Shown: positions 37,056-44,815 of the stretch, in pieces
How the letters are laid out: each line of letters begins with the position of its first letter
Numbering within the stretch: the first letter of the stretch is position 1
Source of the DNA: Mycobacterium sp. ACS1612
GTDB taxonomy: Bacteria; Actinomycetota; Actinomycetes; Mycobacteriales; Mycobacteriaceae
Length of the DNA stretch: 64,000 nucleotides
Reading direction: 5' to 3'
NCBI RefSeq assembly: GCF_001667505.1
Contig: NZ_LZHZ01000025.1
Span: 1 to 64,000 of the forward strand
Notes under the pieces: model-generated
The model's database searches: none
What the model was told of the DNA's origin: nothing
The model's input: the letters and a program-made list of their open reading frames with translations, nothing else
Position numbers and translations under genes: made by a program

Positions 37056-37936
37056 CCGAGTTCCTCGGCCGCGATGGCAAAGATTTCGTCGCCGGACCCG
37101 ATGGCGACGAAATGGCCTGCGCCTTCGACGGGATGCCACACCGCACCCGACATGGAGTCAGCCACTGCCTTGTTGATGGGGTCGGGCACCAGTCGGTCGT
37201 CGAGTCCCTGCCACATGTGCACAGAACGGTTGATCACAGAGACATCAAAAGACCAACGGCGATAGAGCACTTCGGCGTCGCGCACAAGTCCGTCACAGCC
37301 GTGTGCGAAGCATTCGGCGCACGCGTCGGCGAAGCCTGCCGCGATGTCTGGTTGAAGCAAGAGTTTACGGTCGTAGTCGTTGAGGTTGTTGCGGATCTGC
37401 TTGACGAAGCCGGCGGGGAAGCGTTTCGCGGACACGCCGAGCATGGCGTACATGAGCCGGAAGCCAGGTTTGAAACGCAATGCCAGGCTTGCACCCAGCG
37501 CGTCGATCTTCGAAAGATATTGCGCCGCAGAGTTGTCGCCGAACGCCCCGTAGCTTCCCGGAGCGATGCTGCTGACGTGGCGAAGGCGGGCCGGATCGAT
37601 GTAGGCGGCAGCCGCCAGGGCCCATGGGCCGCCCTCGGACCAGCCCGTCACTCCGAATTCGCGGTATCCCAGTTGATCGGCGACTGCGACGAGGTCGTCG
37701 GCCCAGCCGGAGTAGCTGCGTTGCTTCTGCGGACTCGACTGGCCCATGCCCGGCCGATCGACGCAGACCAGTCGCAGCCGATTGTTGGCCGCTGAATCTG
37801 CGAGGAGGTGGGCCTCGAGCCGGCTGCTGGGCCCGCCGTGGTTGTGCAGGACGAGCGGCCCATTTCGATCTCCCACTTCGAGGCATGACAGCCGACGGCC
37901 GTCGGGGAGGGTGACTTCGGTAACCGACTCGTCCAC
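37052..37936 (-). CDS. Alpha/beta hydrolase
   Basis: 294 aa from GTG 37936; an ATG at 37969 would add 11 residues, but a TAGCCT hexamer 7 nt before the GTG favours a leaderless start there. The oxyanion region is LHNHGGPSSR, the nucleophile Ser is in GVTGWSEGGPWAL (about 105), Asp in WQGLDDRLVPD and His in EGAGHFVAIG. A generic esterase/lipase or epoxide-hydrolase-like enzyme of unknown substrate, cytoplasmic. It converges with the DUF2510 gene (4-bp overlap). Confidence 0.85.
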   Translation of the reverse strand: MDESVTEVTLPDGRRLSCLEVGDRNGPLVLHNHGGPSSRLEAHLLADSAANNRLRLVCVDRPGMGQSSPQKQRSYSGWADDLVAVADQLGYREFGVTGWSEGGPWALAAAAYIDPARLRHVSSIAPGSYGAFGDNSAAQYLSKIDALGASLALRFKPGFRLMYAMLGVSAKRFPAGFVKQIRNNLNDYDRKLLLQPDIAAGFADACAECFAHGCDGLVRDAEVLYRRWSFDVSVINRSVHMWQGLDDRLVPDPINKAVADSMSGAVWHPVEGAGHFVAIGSGDEIFAIAAEELG

Positions 37937-38087
37937 GTTGCACAGGCTAGGACGACGCAGCGAGCACAATGCGCAAAACTCGGAAAATGGCTGTTACGCG
38001 GGTTGTGCGCACGACCGAGCCACCGGCGCTGCGAGTCCATAGCGTCTTGTGCAGACCGAAGAACCAACCTCGCGAAGGGATATCGAA

Positions 38088-38225
38088 ATGACCGCAATGC
38101 TGAATGAAGTCGCCGCGTGGTTCCGCGTCGGATACCCGGCGGACGCACCGCGGGCTGGCCACGCTGCGCTTTTCGCGTTGTGCCCTGCGGCCGCCGGAGT
38201 GGTAGGGCGGTCGCACGCAGTCTAA
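38088..38225 (+). CDS. 45-aa microprotein, DUF3349-like N-terminus
   Basis: ATG 38088 to TAA 38225. AAGGGA lies 8 nt upstream and a strong terminator begins 11 bp after the stop, so it is a complete short transcription unit. The core AAWFRVGYPADAPRAGHAAL matches the start of DUF3349 proteins (W-[LF]-R-x-GYP-x-x-x-P), which are normally about 100 residues; here the protein stops after a short Gly/Arg/His tail. It may be a truncated family member or a genuine miniature form. It is too small for standard gene-calling cut-offs. Confidence 0.7.
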   Translation: MTAMLNEVAAWFRVGYPADAPRAGHAALFALCPAAAGVVGRSHAV

Positions 38226-38236
38226 CGGGCGGGCGG

Positions 38237-38279
38237 GAAGCGGGGGCTGGTGACACCGACCGGCCCCCGCTTCTTTTTG
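38237..38279 (+). terminator. Intrinsic terminator after the microprotein gene
   Basis: An 11-bp perfect stem, GAAGCGGGGGC (38237-38247) with GCCCCCGCTTC (38263-38273), extendable by a few pairs in the loop, followed by TTTTT. This canonical hairpin-plus-U-tract form is uncommon in mycobacteria. Confidence 0.85.
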
Positions 38280-38444
38280 TGGCGAACCCTTTGCGGTGCT
38301 GGGGTATTGGTCCTTACGCGTGCCGATGCCCTCTGGCCCGGAGTTTCGGCGGCGCGAACTTAATGAACTAAAACGTGACCTGGCTCACCATCTGGCCGAG
38401 AGTCCTTGCAGACCACTTTTCGGATCTGCTTGGAGGGAACGACC

Positions 38445-39827
38445 GTGACCACGCAACTGGACAGGCCGCCGGTAGACGAGCCGCCGCGCCGCCGCGACCG
38501 CACCCACTGGCTCTACATCGCCGTCATCGTCGCGGTGCTGGCAGGCATCGTCGTGGGTCTGGTGGCCCCCGAGGTCGGCAAGAGCGTCGGCGTGCTCGGC
38601 ACTATGTTCGTCAACCTGATCAAGATGATGATCGCGCCGGTCATCTTCTGCACGATCGTGCTTGGCATCGGGTCGGTACGCAAAGCCGCCACCGTCGGCA
38701 AGGTGGGCGGCCTGGCGTTCGTCTACTTCCTGGTGATGTCGACGTTCGCGCTGGCGATCGGCCTGGTGGTCGGCAACCTGATCCACCCCGGCAGCGGCAT
38801 GCATCTGACCGAGAGCGCCGCGGGTAAGGGCGCCGAACTCGCCGAGAAGGCGCACGAGGCCGGCGGTCTGATGGACTTCGTGCAGGGCATCATTCCGGAG
38901 ACCCTGTTCTCGTCGCTGACCGCAGGCAGTGTGCTGCAGGCGCTGTTCGTGGCGCTGCTCGTCGGGTTCGCGCTGCAGGCGATGGGCCGCACCGGTGAGC
39001 CGATCCTGCGCGGCATCGAGTATCTGCAGAAGCTGGTCTTCAAGGTCCTGGTGATGATCCTGTGGCTGGCCCCGATCGGCGCGTTCGGCGCGATCGCCAA
39101 TGTCGTCGGCCAGACCGGCTGGACCGCGGTCACCCAGTTGTTGACGCTGATGCTCGGGTTCTACGTGACGTGCGTGCTGTTCGTGTTCGGCGTGCTTGGT
39201 GTGCTGCTGCGGGTGGTGTCCGGCGTCTCGATCTTCAAGCTGGTGCGCTACCTGGCCCGCGAGTACCTGCTGATCTTCTCCACTTCGTCGTCGGAGTCGG
39301 CGCTACCGCGGCTGATCGCCAAGATGGAGCATCTCGGCGTCGACCGCAGCACCGTCGGTGTCGTGGTGCCGACCGGCTACTCGTTCAACCTGGACGGCAC
39401 GGCCATCTACCTGACCATGGCGTCGCTGTTCATCGCCAATGCGCTGGGCGCGCCGCTGTCCGTGGGTCAGCAGATCGGCCTGCTGGTCTTCATGATCGTC
39501 GCGTCCAAGGGCGCCGCCGGTGTCACCGGCGCGGGGCTGGCCACGCTGGCAGGGGGGCTGCAGAGCCACCGCCCGGACCTGCTCGACGGCGTCGGCCTGA
39601 TCGTCGGCATCGACCGGTTCATGTCGGAGGCGCGCGCGGTGACGAACTTCTCGGGTAACGCGGTCGCGACGGTGTTGGTGGGTGCCTGGACCAAGACGAT
39701 CGACCGGGACAGGGTGAACGCCGTTCTGGGTGGATCCGACCCGTTCGACGAACTCACCATGGTTGACGACGATCGCGCGCCGCACGCCGCAGAGCCGACG
39801 CAGGAGCGAATCCCTGTGCCGGTGTAG
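38445..39827 (+). CDS. dctA: C4-dicarboxylate/cation symporter DctA
   Basis: 460 aa from GTG 38445 (GGAGGG 8 nt upstream; an upstream in-frame ATG at 38406 is not needed). DAACS family: eight membrane helices, re-entrant loop 1 with serine-rich FSTSSSESALPRL (about 284-296), the NLDGTAIY motif in helix 7 (about 321-328) and AAGVTGAGLATLAGGL in loop 2. It imports succinate, fumarate and malate with protons or sodium. A DctS/DctR-type system encoded nearby probably controls it. Confidence 0.93.
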   Translation: MTTQLDRPPVDEPPRRRDRTHWLYIAVIVAVLAGIVVGLVAPEVGKSVGVLGTMFVNLIKMMIAPVIFCTIVLGIGSVRKAATVGKVGGLAFVYFLVMSTFALAIGLVVGNLIHPGSGMHLTESAAGKGAELAEKAHEAGGLMDFVQGIIPETLFSSLTAGSVLQALFVALLVGFALQAMGRTGEPILRGIEYLQKLVFKVLVMILWLAPIGAFGAIANVVGQTGWTAVTQLLTLMLGFYVTCVLFVFGVLGVLLRVVSGVSIFKLVRYLAREYLLIFSTSSSESALPRLIAKMEHLGVDRSTVGVVVPTGYSFNLDGTAIYLTMASLFIANALGAPLSVGQQIGLLVFMIVASKGAAGVTGAGLATLAGGLQSHRPDLLDGVGLIVGIDRFMSEARAVTNFSGNAVATVLVGAWTKTIDRDRVNAVLGGSDPFDELTMVDDDRAPHAAEPTQERIPVPV

Positions 39828-39837
39828 GGCGTGCGAA

Positions 39838-39875
39838 AGAAGGGCCCGGCCGCGCCCCTCCGGCCGGGCCCTTCT
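39838..39875 (+). terminator. Long GC-rich hairpin after dctA
   Basis: A 15-bp perfect stem (39838-39852 with 39861-39875) and an 8-nt loop, starting 11 bp after the dctA stop. No T run follows, as is usual for mycobacterial terminators. Confidence 0.75.
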
Positions 39876-40007
39876 GCTGTCTCGAAAACGCAATCTGCCC
39901 GCAGTTTCGGCGGTGTTACGAAGTTTTTGAAATTCCTTTGAACCCCCTGCGACCTCCCCCCGTTGAACCGGCTGACACCGACCCAACGGACAGAACGGAG
40001 GCTCGCA

Positions 40008-40319
40008 ATGCGTGCCATCTTGCTCACACTCATCGCCATGGCCACAGCGGCCTGCGGATTGATCCTTGCGCCTGCAGGTTTCGCGGAAGCGGCGGAATCC
40101 GCAGTGGTGACCATCGGCGAACTCGAGGCCCAGGGGTTCGACGTGAAGGTCGACCGCGTCGGCAGCGCGCCGCTGTCCCAATGTGTGGTCACCAACGTGC
40201 GGAACCCAAGGAACCGAACGGAATTCGTGCCGGTGCTGGGTGATCGCGATCGAGACGGCGTCGTCCCTGTGATCGTCGACCGCACGGTCACGGTTTCACT
40301 GGACTGCTCGGCTCGCTGA
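40008..40319 (+). CDS. Small secreted protein, paralogue of the one at 42.7 kb
   Basis: 103 aa from ATG 40008 with GGAGG 8 nt upstream. Signal peptide 1-28 (ILLTLIAMATAACGLILAP, ending AEA). The mature part shares with the 42661-42966 product the pattern G-[FY]-x-V-x-[VI]-D-[RK]-[VI]-G, QCVVTNVRNP, RDGD or RDRDG, and a final VTL-[DN]-CS. The two conserved Cys probably form a disulphide. Function unknown. It is followed by a terminator and converges with the TetR gene. Confidence 0.8.
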   Translation: MRAILLTLIAMATAACGLILAPAGFAEAAESAVVTIGELEAQGFDVKVDRVGSAPLSQCVVTNVRNPRNRTEFVPVLGDRDRDGVVPVIVDRTVTVSLDCSAR

Positions 40320-40329
40320 CCCGATGAAG

Positions 40330-40362
40330 ACCCGGCTTGGAGTGTTCCGGCCGGGTTTTCTT
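40330..40362 (+). terminator. Intrinsic terminator between convergent genes
   Basis: A stem ACCCGGC (40330-40336)/GCCGGGT (40350-40356) followed by TTTTCTTC. It serves the small secreted protein gene and overlaps the end of the opposing TetR transcript. Confidence 0.7.
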
Positions 40363-40369
40363 CGGCCGC

Positions 40370-40963
40370 CTACTGCCCGGCGATACCCTGAAAGAGGTTG
40401 TCCACCAATGCGTCAACGAATTCGTCGGTCAGCTGTTGATCGGGAAGAAGTAATCGGTGATAGCAGGCGCCCCACAGCTGATCGACGACCGTCTCCGGAT
40501 CCAGCGTGGCGCGCAGCTGGCCGCGGGTCTTGGCTGTTTCCATGGCCGCCACGGCTTTTTCCCGCCGCGGTCCCGAATAACGTTGTAAATAGGCTGCTTT
40601 CAGCTCAGGATCCGATTGCGCCTGGCCGATCAACTCGCCGATCACCCGGCCCGCGGGGCTGTCGCGGATGACGCCCAGGAATGTGTGCAATTGCACCCGC
40701 AGATCGGCCTCGACGTCGCCGGTGTCCGGGAAGTCGAGTTGCGGGTCGACCCGATGAAAGTAGCCGTCGAGCGCCAACGCGCCCTTGGAGGGCCACCACT
40801 TGTAGATGGTCATCTTGCTGGCGCCGGAGAGCCTGGCGACCTTGTCGATGGTGAAACCCGCCATTCCCTCGTCGAACAGCAGCACGGCCGCGGCCTCGAG
40901 GATCTGCGCGCGCACTTCTGCCGCGGGGCGACGACCGCGCCCGCGACGGTGTGGTTCGGCCAA
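40370..40963 (-). CDS. TetR-family repressor
   Basis: 197 aa from TTG 40963, chosen because GGAGGAGGAG lies 6 nt upstream; the open frame continues to 41035 but would then overlap the operators. HTH (about 22-65): ILEAAAVLLFDEGMAGFTIDKVARLSGAS (in parts ILEAAAVLLFDEG and FTIDKVARLSGAS) then KMTIYKWWPSKGALA. The C-terminal ligand domain is TetR_C-like. It is divergent from two SDR genes and probably represses them and itself through two tandem sites. Confidence 0.9.
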   Translation of the reverse strand: MAEPHRRGRGRRPAAEVRAQILEAAAVLLFDEGMAGFTIDKVARLSGASKMTIYKWWPSKGALALDGYFHRVDPQLDFPDTGDVEADLRVQLHTFLGVIRDSPAGRVIGELIGQAQSDPELKAAYLQRYSGPRREKAVAAMETAKTRGQLRATLDPETVVDQLWGACYHRLLLPDQQLTDEFVDALVDNLFQGIAGQ

Positions 40964-40988
40964 GAGCGACTCCTCCTCCGGGAATATA

Positions 40989-41032
40989 TGGACGGATCGT
41001 ACACTTGCTGTCTGATATGGACGCAACGTACA
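40989..41032. promoter_or_regulatory. Tandem TetR operator candidates
   Basis: Two copies of TGGACG-N3-CGTACA at 40989-41003 and 41018-41032, each an imperfect palindrome and 29 bp apart; the identity extends to ATATGGACG-N3-CGTACAC. They fill the space between the divergent TetR and SDR genes. Confidence 0.75.
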
Positions 41033-41049
41033 CAACGAAGGAGATCGAA

Positions 41050-41778
41050 ATGACCGACCGTATTGCCATCGTCACCGGCGCCTCAGGCGGAATCGGCCAC
41101 GCTGTCGCGGTCGGTCTGGCCGAGGCGGGGATGGCCGTCGCAGTGCACTACGCAGGCAACCGTGACCGGGCCCAGGCCGTCGCCGACGAGATCACCGCGG
41201 CAGGAGGCCGCGCCATCGTCTTCGGCGCGGACGTCGCCGACGAAGCGGAGGTCGCCGCGCTGTTCGACCGGGTCGAGGCCGAGTTCGGCGGTGTCGACGT
41301 GGTGGTCAACACCGCGGGGATCATGCTGCTGTCGCCGCTGGCCGAACTGGATCTCGACGACTTCGACCGCATGCACCGCACCAACGTGCGTGGCACATTC
41401 GTGGTGAGCCAGCAGGCCGCGCGGCGGGTCCGCAAGGGCGGCGCCATCATCAACTTCTCGACCTCGGTCACCAAGTTGGCCGTACCGGGCTACACCGGCT
41501 ACGCCGCCACCAAGGGCGCCGTCGACGCGATGACGCTGATCCTCGCCAAGGAGATGCGGGGCCGCGACGTGACCGTCAACGCCGTCGCACCCGGACCCAC
41601 CGCCACCCCGCTGTATTTCGAGGGCAAGTCGCAAGAGGTGATCGACCGCGCCGCGGCGGCCTCTCCGCTCGAGCGCCTCGGTGAGCCCGCCGATATCGCC
41701 GAGGCCGTCGCCTTCCTCGCCGGACCCGCCCGCTGGGTGAACGGACAAATCATCTATGTGAACGGAGGAGTGATCTGA
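41050..41778 (+). CDS. Short-chain dehydrogenase/reductase
   Basis: 242 aa from ATG 41050 with AAGGAG 6 nt upstream. Classical SDR: TGASGGIG cofactor motif (about 9-16), NTAG (about 89), active Ser in INFSTSV and Tyr151-x3-Lys155 in YAATK. The C-terminus GQIIYVNGGVI is typical of FabG-like enzymes. Arg/His after the second strand (HYAGNRDRA) suggests NADP. First gene of a two-SDR unit under the TetR repressor. Confidence 0.9.
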   Translation: MTDRIAIVTGASGGIGHAVAVGLAEAGMAVAVHYAGNRDRAQAVADEITAAGGRAIVFGADVADEAEVAALFDRVEAEFGGVDVVVNTAGIMLLSPLAELDLDDFDRMHRTNVRGTFVVSQQAARRVRKGGAIINFSTSVTKLAVPGYTGYAATKGAVDAMTLILAKEMRGRDVTVNAVAPGPTATPLYFEGKSQEVIDRAAAASPLERLGEPADIAEAVAFLAGPARWVNGQIIYVNGGVI

Positions 41779-41780
41779 TC

Positions 41781-42704
41781 ATGAGCACACCGAAAGTCGT
41801 TCTCGTCACCGGCGCCTCGAGCGGATTCGGTGCGATGACGGTCCGCGCCCTCGCCGACGCCAAACACCTTGTCTACGCGGGGATGCGGGACATCGCAGGC
41901 CGGAACGCACAGGCCGCGGCGGCGGCCAGGCGCTACGCCGACGAGCACGGCGTGACGCTGCGGCCGATCGAGATGGACGTGACTGACCAAACCTCGGTCG
42001 ACGGCGCGGTGGCGGCGGTGCTCGCCGAGGTGTGCCGTGTCGACGTCGTCGTGCACAACGCCGGGCACATGGTGCTCGGCCCGACGGAGGCGTTCACGCC
42101 TGAGCAGGTTGCCGACGTTTACGACATCAACGTGTTGTCCACCCAACGCGTCAACCGGGCGGTGTTGCCTGCCATGCGAGCCCGGCGCGACGGGCTCGTG
42201 GTGTGGGTCGGTTCGTCGAGTTCACGCGGTGGCACGCCGCCGTACCTCGGACCGTACTTCGCGGCCAAGGCGGCTGAGGATGCGCTGGCGGTCAGTTATG
42301 CCGCGGAGCTGACCCGGTTCGGGGTCGAGACGACGATCGTCGTGCCCGGGGCGTTCACGTCGGGCACCAATCACTTCGTCAACGCGGGAGCCCCCGCCGA
42401 CCGGTACATCGCGTCCGCCTACGAAGCCGAGTACGCCGGGTTGATGGACGAGGTCGGCAAGAGGCTCGCCGAGCTGGAACCCGACGACGCGGACCCGGTC
42501 GAGGTGGCCAGGCAGATCGTGAAAGTCGTTGACACACCGAAGGGTTCGCGGCCGTTCCGGGTGTACGTCGATCCTGCCGACGATGGCGCCGAGGAGGTGT
42601 TCCGGGTCGGCGACCGCGTGCGTGAGGGTTTCTTTCAGCGGATCGGGATGCCGGATCTGCTCACTGTGAGCAGTTCAGCGTCACCGAGATCGACTGGCTG
42701 GTGA
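41781..42704 (+). CDS. Short-chain dehydrogenase/reductase
   Basis: 307 aa, 2 bp after the upstream SDR, with GAGGAG as ribosome site. TGASSGFG (10-17), NAG in VVVHNAGHMVLG, Ser in WVGSSSS and Tyr159-x3-Lys163 in YFAAK. A longer C-terminal arm follows (VEVARQIVKVVDTPKG) as in classical SDRs acting on sterol or keto substrates. The last 44 bp overlap the convergent small secreted gene, so the C-terminal SSSASPRSTGW tail may be a recent read-through. Confidence 0.87.
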   Translation: MSTPKVVLVTGASSGFGAMTVRALADAKHLVYAGMRDIAGRNAQAAAAARRYADEHGVTLRPIEMDVTDQTSVDGAVAAVLAEVCRVDVVVHNAGHMVLGPTEAFTPEQVADVYDINVLSTQRVNRAVLPAMRARRDGLVVWVGSSSSRGGTPPYLGPYFAAKAAEDALAVSYAAELTRFGVETTIVVPGAFTSGTNHFVNAGAPADRYIASAYEAEYAGLMDEVGKRLAELEPDDADPVEVARQIVKVVDTPKGSRPFRVYVDPADDGAEEVFRVGDRVREGFFQRIGMPDLLTVSSSASPRSTGW

Positions 42705-42966
42705 CCACCTGGACGAGCACGCGATCGCCGTCCCGGCCCGGCCCGGAGTAGGGCAGCCACTGCTTGACCTGCTGCGGGTTCCTGACGTTGGTCACCACGC
42801 ACTGGTCCATCGACCCGGTGCCGATCTTGTCGATGTTGACCGTGTAGCCCTCGCTCTGCAGCCGGTTGATCACTTCTTGCGCAGTCTCTTCGGCGTACGC
42901 GACGCCCGCCGGGGCAACGACCGCTCCACACACACCCACGACCCCGAGCATCAACCTGGTCCGCAT
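42661..42966 (-). CDS. Small secreted protein, paralogue of the one at 40.0 kb
   Basis: 101 aa. Signal peptide 1-25 (LMLGVVGVCGAVVAPAGVAYA). It shares QCVVTNVRNP, the GYTVNIDKIG block, a GRDGD loop and a VTLNCS end with the 40008-40319 product. Two conserved Cys. It overlaps the SDR end by 44 bp and precedes the thiolase-like gene region. Function unknown; a genus-specific secreted family is likely. Confidence 0.8.
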   Translation of the reverse strand: MRTRLMLGVVGVCGAVVAPAGVAYAEETAQEVINRLQSEGYTVNIDKIGTGSMDQCVVTNVRNPQQVKQWLPYSGPGRDGDRVLVQVVTSQSISVTLNCSQ

Positions 42967-43008
42967 GGTCCTATGGTCCTCCCTCTGCCGAGCAGACGCA
43001 AAGGACCC

Positions 43009-44199
43009 CTACCGCTCGGCGCGCTGGTAGGCCGTCACCACCGCGGCGCCCCCGAGGCCGATGTTGTGCTGCAGCGCGGCGGTGACGTTGTCCACCTGAC
43101 GTTTGTCGGCGGTGCCGCGCAACTGCCACGTCAACTCCGCGCACTGCGCGAGCCCGGTCGCCCCGAGGGGGTGGCCCTTGGAGATGAGCCCGCCGGACGG
43201 ATTGACCACCCAGCGGCCGCCGTAGGTGGTGTCGTTGTTGTCGATCAGCTTCGGGGCCTCGCCTTCCCCGCACAGCCCGAGCGCCTCGTACAGCAGCAAC
43301 TCGTTGGCCGAGAAGCAGTCGTGCAGCTCGATCACCTGGAAGTCGCTCGGCCCGAGACCGGACTGCTCGTAAACCTTTTGTGCGGCTTGCACATTCATGT
43401 CGTAGCCGATCAGGTTCTTGGCGCTGCCGTCGAAGGTGGACTGGAAGTCGGTGGTCATCGCCTGCCCGACGATTTCCACTGCCTTCTCTGTCAGCCCGTG
43501 CTTGTCGACGAACGCCTCGCTGGCCACGATCGCCGCGCCGGAACCGTCCGACGTCGGTGAGCACTGCAGCTTGGTCAGCGGGTCGGAGATCATCTTGGCC
43601 GCCAGGATGTCGTCGAGCGAATACTCCTCCTGGAACTGCGCGTACGGGTTGTTCACCGAATGCTTGTGGTTCTTCAACCCGATCTTCGCGAAATGCTCTG
43701 CGGTGGTGCCGTATTGACGCATGTGCTCGCGTCCGGCCGCGCCGAACATCCACGGCGCGACGGGGAAGGCGAACTCGTCGATCTCGGCCATCGCCTTGAC
43801 GTGCCTACCCATCGGCGACTCCCGGTCCTCGGCGCCGCCCTGCAGCGGGCCGGGTTGCATCTTCTCGAAGCCCAGTGCAATCGCGCAGTCCGCCAGCCCG
43901 CCGCGGATCGTCTGCGCCGCAAGGAACAACGCGGTCGAACCCGTCGAGCAGTTGTTGTTGACGTTGACGATCGGGATGCCCGTCATGCCGAGTTCGTACA
44001 GCGCGCGGTTGCCGGAGGTCGAGTCGCCTGCGACGTATCCGACGAAGCCCTGTTCGACCTCGGAGAAGTCGATGCCCGCGTCGTTCAATGCGTTGGTGCC
44101 CGATTCGCGCGCCATGTCGGGGTAGTCCCAGCCCTCGCGGCGGCCCGGCTTTTCGAACTTCGTCATCCCCACACCGACGACGAACACTTTGTTTGGCAT
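43009..44199 (-). CDS. ltp1: SCP2-type thiolase / lipid-transfer protein Ltp1-like
   Basis: 396 aa. Thiolase fold: nucleophile Cys in [14 protein letters not shown] (about 82), [10 protein letters not shown] (about 293) and [14 protein letters not shown] (about 338-351, catalytic His). N-terminal [20 protein letters not shown] and whole-length similarity by eye point to Ltp1 (Rv2790c) of M. tuberculosis; that identity is from memory. It probably acts in beta-oxidation or sterol side-chain cleavage as a ketoacyl-CoA thiolase or aldolase partner. It stands alone, with a 40-bp gap to the secreted gene. Confidence 0.85.
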   Translation of the reverse strand: MPNKVFVVGVGMTKFEKPGRREGWDYPDMARESGTNALNDAGIDFSEVEQGFVGYVAGDSTSGNRALYELGMTGIPIVNVNNNCSTGSTALFLAAQTIRGGLADCAIALGFEKMQPGPLQGGAEDRESPMGRHVKAMAEIDEFAFPVAPWMFGAAGREHMRQYGTTAEHFAKIGLKNHKHSVNNPYAQFQEEYSLDDILAAKMISDPLTKLQCSPTSDGSGAAIVASEAFVDKHGLTEKAVEIVGQAMTTDFQSTFDGSAKNLIGYDMNVQAAQKVYEQSGLGPSDFQVIELHDCFSANELLLYEALGLCGEGEAPKLIDNNDTTYGGRWVVNPSGGLISKGHPLGATGLAQCAELTWQLRGTADKRQVDNVTAALQHNIGLGGAAVVTAYQRAER

Positions 44200-44310
44200 G
44201 CCATCGACAGAAACACACAGCGGGCGAACTGTCTAGATGCTCTATCCGCCGAGGCTGCAACGGCGCACGGAAAGTTCGAGTAACAGCGTGCCGGAATGCC
44301 GTTTCGGCGC

Positions 44311-44368
44311 AAAAGGGGGAGGTGCGGGGGCCCCCCCGCCCCCGCGGGGCCCCCCGCAGGGGAGGGGG
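44311..44368. other. Extreme G/C homopolymer hairpin region
   Basis: Runs of 5-7 C or G arranged as GCGGGGG-CCCCCCC-GCCCCCGCGGGG-CCCCCC-GC and then GGGGAGGGGG. It can fold into competing hairpins and lies directly after the DUF732 stop, so it may act as a terminator for that gene. Such runs are also prone to sequencing and assembly error. Confidence 0.5.
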
Positions 44369-44710
44369 CTATTCGAAGTAACCGGTGTACTCGGGGCAGT
44401 AGATGTCCACCGCGGTGACCACGAACACCGCGGCCTGGTGGGTGCTCAGGTCCGTGTGGGCCAGGATCTCGCGGCCGACGTCGATGGGATCGGCGCCGTC
44501 GTCGAGCGCACTGCACACATCGTGGGCGTTGCCGATGGCCGCCTTCGGGGTGTCATACGAGATTCCCTCGGCACTGATCTCGGTCAGGAAGGTGTTGTCC
44601 GTCGAACTGACCGCGCCTGCGGTGCCCGCGGTGGCCACGGCGGCGAGTCCGAACGCGGCCGCGACGAGCGCGGTGCCTGCGAACAAAGTGAGGCGCTGCG
44701 TGGCGGACAT
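44369..44710 (-). CDS. Secreted DUF732 protein
   Basis: 113 aa. Signal peptide 1-33 (LTLFAGTALVAAAFGLAAVATAG, ending GAV). The DUF732 domain shows DNTFLTEISAEGISYDTPKAAIGNAHDVC (in parts DNTFLTEISAEGISY and AIGNAHDVCSALDDG) and VTAVDIYCPEY, with the two conserved Cys. This mycobacteria-specific secreted family has no known activity. GGAGGA lies upstream. It lies between an SCP2 thiolase and the EmbR-like gene. Confidence 0.9.
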   Translation of the reverse strand: MSATQRLTLFAGTALVAAAFGLAAVATAGTAGAVSSTDNTFLTEISAEGISYDTPKAAIGNAHDVCSALDDGADPIDVGREILAHTDLSTHQAAVFVVTAVDIYCPEYTGYFE

Positions 44711-44815
44711 GGGACTCCTCCGTGATGTCGTATCGGTCCGGTTGTCTCCGGTCTGACATCAGCGTCGGACAGCGCCCTTGGCGGATTCTTGACGAAATCT
44801 TGGCGGCCTGCGGTC

